A DNA stretch of 64,000 nucleotides from the NCBI RefSeq assembly GCF_000237805.1, contig NZ_CM001376.1, forward strand, positions 248,001 through 312,000, given 5' to 3'. Positions 46,826 to 54,896 of the stretch are shown here, piece by piece. This DNA is from Jonquetella anthropi DSM 22815 (GTDB lineage Bacteria; Synergistota; Synergistia; Synergistales; Dethiosulfovibrionaceae). The position numbers were made by a program, and so were the translations under genes. The first letter of the stretch is position 1. Each line of letters opens with the position of its first letter. Under the pieces are notes generated by a model. That model had not been told where the DNA came from. It worked only from the letters and a program-made list of their open reading frames with translations, and did no database searches.

Positions 46826-46909
46826 GCCCGGGTGACGGAATGGTAGACGTTGGGGACTTAAAATCCCCTGCCTTTGGGCGTGCGGGTTCGATTCCCGCCC
46901 CGGGCACCA
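46826..46909 (+). tRNA. tRNA-Leu (anticodon UAA)
   Basis: The acceptor arms GCCCGGG and CCCGGGC are complementary, with discriminator A and an encoded CCA. The anticodon loop CTTAAAA carries TAA, read as leucine UUA. A long variable arm (CCTTTGGGCG region) and the TTCGATT T-loop confirm a class II tRNA. A hairpin terminator follows within 12 bases. Confidence 0.95.
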
Positions 46910-46920
46910 GAGGCGTTCGG

Positions 46921-46953
46921 TCCTGTGCATGTTCAATGCACAGGACTTCTTTT
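46921..46953 (+). terminator. Terminator after tRNA-Leu
   Basis: TCCTGTGCAT pairs with ATGCACAGGA around GTTCA and is followed by CTTCTTTTT. Confidence 0.9.
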
Positions 46954-47050
46954 TATGAATTGGTTGGGCAGGTGCCGCGTTGAAAACCGTTCAACTGAGA
47001 TTGATGAGGAGTCCTTTATGAGGGAGGGATCAAAGCAGCTTCGTATCAAA

Positions 47051-47092
47051 ACAAAAAGCGGCCCCTCACGGTTTTAACCGTGAAGGGCCGCT
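47051..47092 (-). terminator. Terminator of the small minus-strand membrane gene
   Basis: AGCGGCCC-TCACGGTT pairs with AACCGTGA-GGGCCGCT. On the minus strand it is followed by TTTTTGTTTT. Confidence 0.85.
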
Positions 47093-47142
47093 GATGTTTA
47101 AGGACGCCTTTGGTGAGAGACTGACTTTTGAACCGTTTGAAA

Positions 47143-47457
47143 CTAGCGGTCCAAGCGCTCCAAGCCGTCAGGACTGTCCGCGTCGTTGGGCGTTTTCTTC
47201 CGCGCCGGCGAGGCGGTCTCCCAAGCGAGCCGAGCGAACGCGACGGCGGGGAAAAGGGGCGCGACTGCCAGCCATGGGGCGATCGTCCACAGCGCGGCGG
47301 CCAGCGCCAGCAAAAAGGCCAAGGCGACAGCCCAAAAGATGATCTGACTTCGGCGCCCGCCGGCCGGCCTCAGGGCGACGAAGCCACAGGCGGGCATAAG
47401 AACGGCTAAGGCAAGCAATGCGGCGGACAAGATTCGGTGTTCGGCGATCCAGCTCAT
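47143..47457 (-). CDS. Small hypothetical membrane protein
   Basis: The 104-residue protein starts MSWIAEHRIL at the ATG ending at 47457, which follows a strong AGGAGGA. It has three hydrophobic segments (about 9-28, 39-58 and 60-75) and a polar C-terminal tail (ARKKTPNDADSPDG). It has its own terminator 50 bases downstream, which supports it as a real gene. I recognise no family. It is divergent from glmU, from which it is separated by about 125 bases. Confidence 0.7.
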   Translation of the reverse strand: MSWIAEHRILSAALLALAVLMPACGFVALRPAGGRRSQIIFWAVALAFLLALAAALWTIAPWLAVAPLFPAVAFARLAWETASPARKKTPNDADSPDGLERLDR

Positions 47458-47478
47458 GGGTCCTCCTGTGTCTGGTTC

Positions 47479-47535
47479 TTGACAGGGTCTGCCCCCGTGA
47501 TAGTATAAAAGACGCCCCGAAACCGGGGCTTTTCT
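47479..47535 (+). promoter_or_regulatory. glmU promoter and leader hairpin
   Basis: TTGACA (47479-47484), 16 bases, then TAGTAT (47501-47506). Directly after the expected start of transcription lies GCCCCG-AAAC-CGGGGC followed by TTTTCTT (47514-47535), a terminator-like hairpin within the leader. Confidence 0.5.
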
Positions 47536-47582
47536 TATCATATCACACCCGCGCTGACCGCACGGGGATGCGAGGTGGCCGA

Positions 47583-48962
47583 ATGAACCGACCGAGTGCG
47601 CTGATACTGGCGGCCGGCAAGGGAACGCGGATGAAGAGCCGTCGTCCGAAGGTGATGCAGACGCTGCTGGGCGAGCCGATGCTGTATTACGTCTTGAGCG
47701 CCCTGCGCGACGCGGGAGTTTCCGACGTCTCTGTTGTCGTCGGCTACGAGGGCGAATGTGTCGCGTCGTGGCTGCAAAAGTTCTGGCCGTCCGCGTCGGT
47801 CGTCTGGCAAAAAGAGCAGCTCGGCACAGGACACGCCGTGATGATGGCGTCCGACTGGCTGTCAAGCCGGGGTGACGTGGTCGTCGTCAACGGTGACATG
47901 CCGATGGTGACGGGCGATGACTTCGTCCGGTTCTTCGACGGTTCGGACGCCGATTGGTCGTTTGTGACGACTCAGCTGGCCGATCCGACCGGCTACGGGC
48001 GGGTGATCCGCTCTGGCAGTTCGGTGAAGATCGTGGAGCAGAAGGACGCTTCGCCTCAGGAGCTGGCCTGCAGCGAAATCAACGTGGGAATCTACCGGGC
48101 CAGCGGAAGCGATTTTCTGGCCGGGCTGGCGTCCCTTCGGCCGAACAACAGCCAGAAAGAGTATTACATCGTCGACCTCATCTCGTGGGCCTTGTCTCAG
48201 GGCCGATCGGTTCAGCCGGTGCTCCTTCCGCCGGAGAACCTGTGCGGCGTCAACGACCCGATGGAGCTTGCCCGGCTGAACGGGCTGATGAGAGATCGGG
48301 TGAACCGCCGCTGGATGGCCCAAGGGGCGAAGCTGGCCGAACCGCTCACGACGTGGATTTCGCCGGCATCGTCATTTGAAGGTGAAGTGACTCTCGCGCC
48401 GAACGTTCAGCTGTGGGGAGAAACGGAGCTGGGCGACGGCTGTGAGCTCGGAACCGGGACTGTGCTGACGAACTGCCGGCTCGGCAAGCGGGTCATCTGC
48501 CGTCCCTACGTGGTCGCTCAGGACTCGCAGGCCGCCGATGACGCGGTTTTAGGGCCGTTCTGTTTCCTTCGGGAGGGCTCGCAGCTGGCTCAAAAAGCGC
48601 TGGTCGGTCGGTTTGTGGAGCTCAAAAAGACCTGTGTCGGCGAGGGGAGCAAGGTGCCTCACCTGACATATTTGGGCGACACGACGGTCGGAAGCGGTTC
48701 CAACATCGGGGCTGCCACAGTCACTTGCAACTATGACGGGGCGAAAAAGCACCCGACCGTCATCGGAAACAGGTGTTTCATCGGCAGCGACACCATGCTG
48801 GTCGCGCCCGTCACGGTTGAGGACGGAGCGACGACGGCCGCCGGTTCGGTCATTACGAGCGACGTGCCGGCCGACTCGCTGGGAATCGGGAGAAGCCGAC
48901 AGGTCAACATCAAGGGGTGGCGGAAGCAGCAGAAACCGCACAGCGACGAAAGGAAGGCGTGA
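47583..48962 (+). CDS. glmU: Bifunctional UDP-N-acetylglucosamine pyrophosphorylase/glucosamine-1-phosphate acetyltransferase
   Basis: The 459-residue enzyme makes UDP-GlcNAc for peptidoglycan and lipopolysaccharide. The N-terminal nucleotidyltransferase has LAAGKGTRMKS, QLGTGHAV and VNGDMPM. The C-terminal left-handed beta-helix carries hexapeptide repeats, VELKKTCVGEGSKVPHLTYL and the catalytic-region GAATVTCNYDG. Both halves are intact. The ATG at 47583 follows GAGGTGG; a longer frame upstream lacks homology. It is followed by prs after 6 bases, a usual order. Confidence 0.97.
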   Translation: MNRPSALILAAGKGTRMKSRRPKVMQTLLGEPMLYYVLSALRDAGVSDVSVVVGYEGECVASWLQKFWPSASVVWQKEQLGTGHAVMMASDWLSSRGDVVVVNGDMPMVTGDDFVRFFDGSDADWSFVTTQLADPTGYGRVIRSGSSVKIVEQKDASPQELACSEINVGIYRASGSDFLAGLASLRPNNSQKEYYIVDLISWALSQGRSVQPVLLPPENLCGVNDPMELARLNGLMRDRVNRRWMAQGAKLAEPLTTWISPASSFEGEVTLAPNVQLWGETELGDGCELGTGTVLTNCRLGKRVICRPYVVAQDSQAADDAVLGPFCFLREGSQLAQKALVGRFVELKKTCVGEGSKVPHLTYLGDTTVGSGSNIGAATVTCNYDGAKKHPTVIGNRCFIGSDTMLVAPVTVEDGATTAAGSVITSDVPADSLGIGRSRQVNIKGWRKQQKPHSDERKA

Positions 48963-48968
48963 ACGATC

Positions 48969-49940
48969 ATGAATTCGGAGAACAGACCGGCGGTACTTCT
49001 TTCAGGGACAGCTCACGAGGAGTTTTCTCAGAAAGTGAGTCAGGAACTGGGCATTGATCTGACGAAAGTTCATCACTATCGGTTTGCTGACGGCGAAGTG
49101 GGCCTTTCCATCGACGAGAGCGTTCGGGGCGACGATGTGTACGTCATTCAGCCCACCTGCGCGCCGGTGAACGACAACCTGATGGAGCTGCTGGTCATGG
49201 TTGACGCCCTGCGCCGCGCCTCGGCGGCCCGAATCAATCTGGTCATGCCGTATTTCGGCTACGCCCGTCAGGACCGGAAGGCCAAGGGCAGAGAGCCGAT
49301 CTCGGCGAAGCTGGTCGCTAACCTGATCGAGCACGCCGGAGCTCACCGCGTGCTGGCGGCTGACCTGCACGCTGGCCAGATTCAGGGCTTTTTCGATATT
49401 CCGGTCGATCATCTGCTGGGCGTTCCGCTTCTCGCCTCATGGTTCAAGCGCAACGTGGTCAAGGACGCGTCCCCGGATAGCATTGTGGTGGTCTCACCCG
49501 ACGCTGGCGTCGTCGTCCGCGCCAGAAAAATGGCCACGCTGCTGGGCGCTGATATCGCCATTGTGGACAAGCGGCGGGACCACGGCAAGCAGAACGTCAG
49601 CGAGGTCATGGAGATGATTGGCGCCGACGTGAAGGGAAGAACCTGCATCATCATCGACGACATGATCGACACCGCCGGAACCATCGTCAACGCGGCGCGG
49701 GCGCTGCGCGACAAGGGCGCCGAAAAGGTCTTCTGTTCGGCGACTCACGGCCTGTTCTCCGGCCCGGCGATTGAGCGTCTGAAGGATCCTGCCGTTACCG
49801 GAGTGGTAGTAACTGATACTGTCCCGTTGCCAGAGAACAAAAAATTGGATAAAATGACCCAAGTGTCAATGGCACCACTTTTTGCGGAAGCCATTCGTCG
49901 CATTCACTGTGAGTCGTCGGTGAGCAGCCTGTTTAATTAG
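48969..49940 (+). CDS. prs: Ribose-phosphate pyrophosphokinase
   Basis: The 323-residue enzyme makes PRPP from ribose-5-phosphate and ATP for nucleotide, histidine and tryptophan synthesis. Recognisable are FADGEVGLSIDESVRG, MPYFGYARQDRKAKGREPIS, AADLHAGQIQGFFDIPVDHL and the PRPP loop IIIDDMIDTAGT. Length is normal. It lies between glmU and rplY-pth, as in many bacteria, and is probably one transcript with them. Confidence 0.98.
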   Translation: MNSENRPAVLLSGTAHEEFSQKVSQELGIDLTKVHHYRFADGEVGLSIDESVRGDDVYVIQPTCAPVNDNLMELLVMVDALRRASAARINLVMPYFGYARQDRKAKGREPISAKLVANLIEHAGAHRVLAADLHAGQIQGFFDIPVDHLLGVPLLASWFKRNVVKDASPDSIVVVSPDAGVVVRARKMATLLGADIAIVDKRRDHGKQNVSEVMEMIGADVKGRTCIIIDDMIDTAGTIVNAARALRDKGAEKVFCSATHGLFSGPAIERLKDPAVTGVVVTDTVPLPENKKLDKMTQVSMAPLFAEAIRRIHCESSVSSLFN

Positions 49941-49982
49941 CCCTCCCCAGCAACTCCAGAGAAAATTAGAGGAGGAATAGAA

Positions 49983-50282
49983 ATGTCCGAAAACGTGAAA
50001 ATCATCCTTGAGGCTCGGAACGAGACTGGCAAGGAAGTCTGCGGCCGTCTGCGCCGTCAGGGCTGCCTGCCGGTTGTGGTGTATGGCCCCGGCATGAAGG
50101 AACCGCTGCTTGCCAAGACGGACGCCAAGGCGGCTGAAGCGTATCTGGTCGGCGACTTCAAGAGCTGCCAGTATGACGTGACCCTGCCCTGCGGGACAGT
50201 GAAGACCTGCTCGATCAAGTCCGCTGCCAAGAACCACGGCACCGACCAGCTGCTTCACATCGACTTCTACTGCGCCGAGTAA
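49983..50282 (+). CDS. rplY: Ribosomal protein bL25 (short form)
   Basis: The 99-residue 5S-rRNA-binding protein of the large subunit has the usual start (VKIILEARNETGKEVCGRLRRQGCLP), then VVYGPG. The CTC-type C-terminal extension found in many relatives is absent, so this is the short form as in E. coli. The end LLHIDFYCAE matches the family. The ATG at 49983 follows GAGGAGGAATAG. pth follows after 4 bases. Confidence 0.9.
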   Translation: MSENVKIILEARNETGKEVCGRLRRQGCLPVVVYGPGMKEPLLAKTDAKAAEAYLVGDFKSCQYDVTLPCGTVKTCSIKSAAKNHGTDQLLHIDFYCAE

Positions 50283-50286
50283 CGCC

Positions 50287-50886
50287 GTGCGGCTGATTGT
50301 CGGTCTCGGCAACCCCGGGATCGAGTACGCCCAGACGAGGCACAACGCCGGCTGGATGCTTTTAGATCGGCTGGTGGACCGGCTGAACGCCGGCGGTGGA
50401 CAGGGGAAGTTCTCCGGGCAGCTCTGGGGACCTCTAAGCGTCGGCTCTGAGCGTCTTCTTCTGCTCAAGCCGCTCACCTACATGAACGCCAGCGGTCAGG
50501 CGGTGGGGGAAGTCGCTCGGTACTGGAACATCGCCCCGTCTGATATCCTCGTCTTGAGCGATGAAATTAACTTGGCTCCCGGCCGTCTTCGGTTCCGAAC
50601 TTCCGGGTCGGCGGGTGGCCATAACGGACTCAAGTCCGTGATAGCCCATCTTGGGACGGCCGAATTTGGCCGCCTTCGGATTGGTGTGGGCGGAAAGCCT
50701 CAGGGAAGCGACTTGGCAGATCACGTGCTGGGGCGCATGTCCCCGACCGATCGGGAGCTGGAAGAGCGCGCCCTTCAGGCGGCCGAGGAGTTCTGTCTCC
50801 TGTGGCTGACAGAGACGCCTTCCGAGCTGATGAATCAGGTCAACGGTTTTCGATGCGATAACGAAGACGGTCAGGTTCGGGCCTGA
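50287..50886 (+). CDS. pth: Peptidyl-tRNA hydrolase
   Basis: The 199-residue enzyme releases peptides from dropped-off peptidyl-tRNA. It begins MRLIVGLGNPGIEYAQTRHN with the catalytic His in TRHNAGW, then LLLKPLTYMNASGQAV, VLSDEINLAPGRLR and GGHNGLKSV. The start is GTG at 50287, 4 bases after the rplY stop. The terminator hairpin at 50865-50897 overlaps its last codons. Confidence 0.97.
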   Translation: MRLIVGLGNPGIEYAQTRHNAGWMLLDRLVDRLNAGGGQGKFSGQLWGPLSVGSERLLLLKPLTYMNASGQAVGEVARYWNIAPSDILVLSDEINLAPGRLRFRTSGSAGGHNGLKSVIAHLGTAEFGRLRIGVGGKPQGSDLADHVLGRMSPTDRELEERALQAAEEFCLLWLTETPSELMNQVNGFRCDNEDGQVRA

Positions 50887-50897
50887 CCGTCTTTATT
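50865..50897 (+). terminator. Terminator overlapping the end of pth
   Basis: AAGACGGTCAGG pairs with CCTGACCGTCTT around TTCGGG and is followed by TATTT. Confidence 0.85.
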
Positions 50898-50929
50898 TGT
50901 GCTTTGAGAAGTGATGGAGGAATAAGGAC

Positions 50930-53900
50930 ATGACGAGTCGGCTGTGCGAATTAGCCGAAGACGCGTGGCGTTTGGGTCGGGCCGTTCAGCTGCCGCTGGA
51001 CGGCTTCGGCCCTGCGTGGGCTCTTTCGGGGCTGACCGGCGGTCTGGTTCTCGTGCCCCACGCGGCCGACGCCCGACGATTGAAAGGCGACTTGGCCGTT
51101 CTGGGACAGCCGGCAGCCTTCCTGCCCGAGCCGCCGCTTGACGCTCAGAACCTGCGCGGCGACGGCGTTTGGCTTGAGCGCGGCAGCGTCTGGAACAGGT
51201 GGCTGGAAGACGAAGGAATCCTGATCGTCACGCCCGGCGGGCTGTGCACTCCCATGCGCTCGCCCGACGGGGCGATGACCATCACGCTCGGCCAAGAGGT
51301 CGGACGAGATCACTTGGTGCGGTGGCTGATCGGGCAGGGGTACCGCCGCCAGTCAATGGTCTGGGAGCGGGGCGACATGGCCGTCCGCGGGGCAGTCGTG
51401 GACTTTTATGACCCGTCGGCTCAGTGGCCGGTGCGCGTCGAGTTTTTTGACGACGACGTGGAGGCCATGCGGCTGTTTGCTCCCAAGTCGCAGCGGAGTT
51501 TTGAGACGGTTTCCCAAGCGGTCGTCAACAGTGCCAGATCCCAAGTCGGTTCGGCCCGGCTTCCGGCCATTCCGGACGGCCGGCGCTGCGTCCTGCTGTC
51601 GCCGAAGGACTTGGAAAACCGCGCGTCGTCGTTCGTTTCTCTGTGGAACCAGCTCGGCCTCGGGGGTGAGCTGACGGACGAGACGTGGAACGACGTCGTT
51701 CTTGCCCTTGGGCGAAAGCCTCACGTTCGGCTCGTCAAAGAGCCGCCGGCTGACGTCGTCCTCAAGTTGAGCGAGCCGCCGTTTTTCCGCGGCGACTGGG
51801 CTCAGGCCCGGTCGTGGTGCTCGGTCATGGAGTCGTCGGGTTTTTCCATCCACGTGGCCAGCTCGTCGGTGACTCGGCCGGAAAGCCTGTGCGGGTCCGC
51901 CCAGCTGGTGGGCTCCGTCAGTCCGTCATCGGGGATTGTTGACAGCGCCCTGCACGACGTCTGGCTCAGCGACTGCGAGCTGTTTGGGGTCAGCGATTCA
52001 TCTCGGGAACGGGCAGACGGCGAACTGCCCGACGAACTGCAGAACAAGCTGTCGCCGGGCCAGTGGCTCATTCATGAGCGGTACGGGGTCTGCCAGTTTT
52101 TAGAAACCGGTCGGGAAAAGTTTGGAACTCAGAGCTACGAGACGCTGGTGCTCGGCTTTGCTGACGGCAAGCGGCTGATCATCCCGTTTTCGGACCTGTA
52201 CAAGCTCACCATCTGGGACGGCGACGGCGAACCGCAGGCCGACAAACTGGGCTCAAAACGCTGGTCCGGCGCCAGAGAAAAGGCCGAAGCCCAGATCGAG
52301 CAGGAAGCGCAGGAGCTTCTCACGCTCTATGCCACCCGGGCCATCACGCCCGGGCGGGCTTTTGCCCCAAACGGTGAAATGCGGAGCCTGTTCGACCAAT
52401 CATTCCCTTATCGGGAGACGAGAGATCAGCTGAAAGCCATTCGGGAAATTGACTCGGACATGGAGCGCCCGTTCCCCATGGACAGGCTTCTGGTAGGCGA
52501 CGTGGGGTACGGCAAAACGGAAGTGGCGCTTCGGGCGGCGGTCAAGGCGGTTGAAAACGGCCTGCAGGCGGCATTCGTCGCGCCGACGACCGTTTTGGCC
52601 CAGCAGCACTACCGAACCTGTCTGGCCCGGATCGGGGACCTGCCGATCCGAACGGCCCTGCTGAGCCGAATGGTGACGCCGGCGGGGCAAAAAAAGATAC
52701 GAACTGGGCTGGCAGAAGGGACGATCGATCTAGTCGTCGGTACTCACAGCCTGTTTCGGACCGCGCTGGAATTTAAAAATCTTGGCCTGCTGATTCTGGA
52801 CGAAGAGCACCGGTTCGGCGTGGCTCACAAGGAGTCGTTAAAGGCGACCCACCCGGGCGTGGACGTGCTGTCCCTGTCGGCGACGCCAATTCCCCGAAGC
52901 CTCTCCATGGCGTGGCGGGGGATCAAGGACATATCGCTGCTGACGACGCCGCCGGCGTCCCGGGGAAGGATTTACACCGTCACTGGGCCGTGGAGCGAAT
53001 CGCTCGTCTCCGACGCCTTGGCCCGGGAGCTTCAGCGGGGCGGACAGGTTTACTACCTGCACAACCGGATTGAGGACATTCAGCAGGTGGCATGGCGGGT
53101 TTCCCAGCGTTTTCCCGACGCGCCGCTGGCCGTGGCCCACGGGCAGATGAACCAGCGGGAGCTGGAAGACGTCATGGAGCGGTTCTACCGCGGCGCCGTG
53201 CAGATTCTCATCTGCACGACCATCGTGGAAAGCGGCTTGGACGTGGCCCGGGCGAACACCCTGGTCGTCGATGACGTCCGTTGGCTTGGACTGGCCCAAA
53301 TGCACCAAATACGCGGCCGTATCGGCCGGCGTCAGGAAGACGGGTACGCCTATTTCCTGTACCCGGGCGACGACGCGTCCCTTCCCGGCCAAACCTGGGA
53401 GCGGCTTGAAGCGCTCGGCGCGATGGAGAGCTCCGGCGGCGGCTATCGGCTCGCCCAGAGGGACTTGGAAATACGCGGAGCCGGGGAAATTCTGGGCACG
53501 AGTCAGCACGGGTTCAAGCAGAGAATCGGCTACAGCCTGTACTACAGAAAGCTCAGAGAGCGGATCGCCCAGCTCCGAGGCGAGTCACAGCCGCCGGTTG
53601 AAGTGGCAGTTTTGTTCCCGTTGGACGTCCCCGAGACCTACATGCCGTCGGTGGAGCTGAGAATCGGCCTGTACCGCCGACTGGCGGAAGGTCTGAGCGC
53701 CGAGGATCGAAACCGGCTGACGAGCGACCTGACCGACCGGTACGGCCCCCTGCCGCCTCAGGTACAAGGGTTGCTTGCTCTGGCGCTGGTGCGCCGGGAA
53801 GGCCGCCGAGCCGGGCTGGAGAGCTTGAAGGCGATGGACAGTCACTGCTGGGCAAAAACGGTTTCCGGAGTCAGCTCCGTTCCGCGCCGTTGGGTAGCTA

Positions 53901-54001
53901 AAGGCGGGGCGATGGCTGGTCCGGGCGGCCCGGCGGGCTTGGCCGATCTGGCCGACTGGGTGGAGCGTCGGACGACAGAGCTTGAGTCAGAGCAGAGATA
54001 A
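50930..54001 (+). CDS. mfd: Transcription-repair coupling factor
   Basis: The 1023-residue DNA translocase removes stalled RNA polymerase and recruits excision repair. It has an N-terminal UvrB-like module and a CarD/RID RNA-polymerase-binding domain (GQWLIHERYGVCQFLETG). The RecG-like motor follows, with Walker A GDVGYGKTEVALRA, the DEEH box in LILDEEHRFGV, and SATPIPR, QIRGRIGRR and the TRG motif. It is somewhat shorter than the usual 1100-1180 residues, mainly through short N- and C-terminal parts. The ATG follows GATGGAGGAATAAGG. mazG follows after 25 bases. Confidence 0.96.
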   Translation: MTSRLCELAEDAWRLGRAVQLPLDGFGPAWALSGLTGGLVLVPHAADARRLKGDLAVLGQPAAFLPEPPLDAQNLRGDGVWLERGSVWNRWLEDEGILIVTPGGLCTPMRSPDGAMTITLGQEVGRDHLVRWLIGQGYRRQSMVWERGDMAVRGAVVDFYDPSAQWPVRVEFFDDDVEAMRLFAPKSQRSFETVSQAVVNSARSQVGSARLPAIPDGRRCVLLSPKDLENRASSFVSLWNQLGLGGELTDETWNDVVLALGRKPHVRLVKEPPADVVLKLSEPPFFRGDWAQARSWCSVMESSGFSIHVASSSVTRPESLCGSAQLVGSVSPSSGIVDSALHDVWLSDCELFGVSDSSRERADGELPDELQNKLSPGQWLIHERYGVCQFLETGREKFGTQSYETLVLGFADGKRLIIPFSDLYKLTIWDGDGEPQADKLGSKRWSGAREKAEAQIEQEAQELLTLYATRAITPGRAFAPNGEMRSLFDQSFPYRETRDQLKAIREIDSDMERPFPMDRLLVGDVGYGKTEVALRAAVKAVENGLQAAFVAPTTVLAQQHYRTCLARIGDLPIRTALLSRMVTPAGQKKIRTGLAEGTIDLVVGTHSLFRTALEFKNLGLLILDEEHRFGVAHKESLKATHPGVDVLSLSATPIPRSLSMAWRGIKDISLLTTPPASRGRIYTVTGPWSESLVSDALARELQRGGQVYYLHNRIEDIQQVAWRVSQRFPDAPLAVAHGQMNQRELEDVMERFYRGAVQILICTTIVESGLDVARANTLVVDDVRWLGLAQMHQIRGRIGRRQEDGYAYFLYPGDDASLPGQTWERLEALGAMESSGGGYRLAQRDLEIRGAGEILGTSQHGFKQRIGYSLYYRKLRERIAQLRGESQPPVEVAVLFPLDVPETYMPSVELRIGLYRRLAEGLSAEDRNRLTSDLTDRYGPLPPQVQGLLALALVRREGRRAGLESLKAMDSHCWAKTVSGVSSVPRRWVAKGGAMAGPGGPAGLADLADWVERRTTELESEQR

Positions 54002-54026
54002 CGACAGAACAGGACGGTGAACGAGA

Positions 54027-54830
54027 GTGGCAGAATACGGTTTCGATCGGCTGGTAAAAATCATGGAGCAGCTTCGGGCGCCCGGCGGGTGCCCATGGGA
54101 CAGGAAGCAGACCTACGACACCCTGTGCGCCAACATCGTCGAGGAAGCCTATGAACTGGTTGACGCCATTCACTCCCGCCAGCGGGACGGGACCGACCAT
54201 ATGGTGGAGGGATGCGGAGACCTGCTCCTGCAGGTGGTGTTCATCTCGACTATCGCTTCAGAACTGGGCGATTTCTCGGTCGCTGACCCGATCAAAGCCA
54301 TCTGCGACAAACTGATTCGGCGGCATCCTCATATTTTCGGCGAGAGCCGCGCCGACACGCCGGAAGAGGTCCTTGCCAAGTGGGAGGCCATCAAGGCTTC
54401 TGAGCGGGCCGCCAAGGGAAAAGCGGACGAGTCCATTCTGTCCGGAGTTCCCCGCTCTCTGCCCGCGTCGGTGAAGGCCCTTCGGATCCAGCAGAAGGCC
54501 GCGTCGGTCGGTTTCGACTGGAAGAAAGGCGACTCCAAGCCGGTGCTCGACAAAATCAAAGAGGAACTCGCAGAAGTCGAAGCGGCTCTGGGCGATCAGG
54601 AGCAGCTGACCGATGAAATCGGCGACTTGCTCTTCGCGGTGATTAACCTGGCGCGCCGTCATCACGTGGACCCAGACTCGGCTCTGGCCCGGACGAACGA
54701 CAAGTTCATCCGCCGGTTCGGCTTTGTCGAAGGGCAGGTCCGAGCCGACGGACGGAAGTGGGAGGACTTCACGCTGGAAGAGCTCGACAAGTTCTGGGAG
54801 ATGGCGAAAGCCGGAGAACAGCAGGTGTGA
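54027..54830 (+). CDS. mazG: Nucleoside triphosphate pyrophosphohydrolase MazG
   Basis: The 267-residue house-cleaning enzyme hydrolyses NTPs or dNTPs to monophosphates. It has two MazG helical modules: GCPWDRKQTYDTLCANIVEE with ExxE..D metal ligands, and KIKEELAEVEAAL...DEIGDLLFAVINLAR in the second half. The start is GTG 54027 after AGGACGGTGAACGA. Placing it after mfd is common and may reflect a shared role in genome maintenance. Confidence 0.95.
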   Translation: MAEYGFDRLVKIMEQLRAPGGCPWDRKQTYDTLCANIVEEAYELVDAIHSRQRDGTDHMVEGCGDLLLQVVFISTIASELGDFSVADPIKAICDKLIRRHPHIFGESRADTPEEVLAKWEAIKASERAAKGKADESILSGVPRSLPASVKALRIQQKAASVGFDWKKGDSKPVLDKIKEELAEVEAALGDQEQLTDEIGDLLFAVINLARRHHVDPDSALARTNDKFIRRFGFVEGQVRADGRKWEDFTLEELDKFWEMAKAGEQQV

Positions 54831-54896
54831 TATAGTAAGGGCAATGCAAAAGACAAGCGCAGACGCCGAAAAGCGCTCATGGAGGGGTTGAAGAAG

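Noticed and set aside
47143-47865. A 240-residue reading of the small membrane gene
   Set aside because: The extra N-terminal part is antisense to glmU; a strong AGGAGGA fixes the start at 47457.
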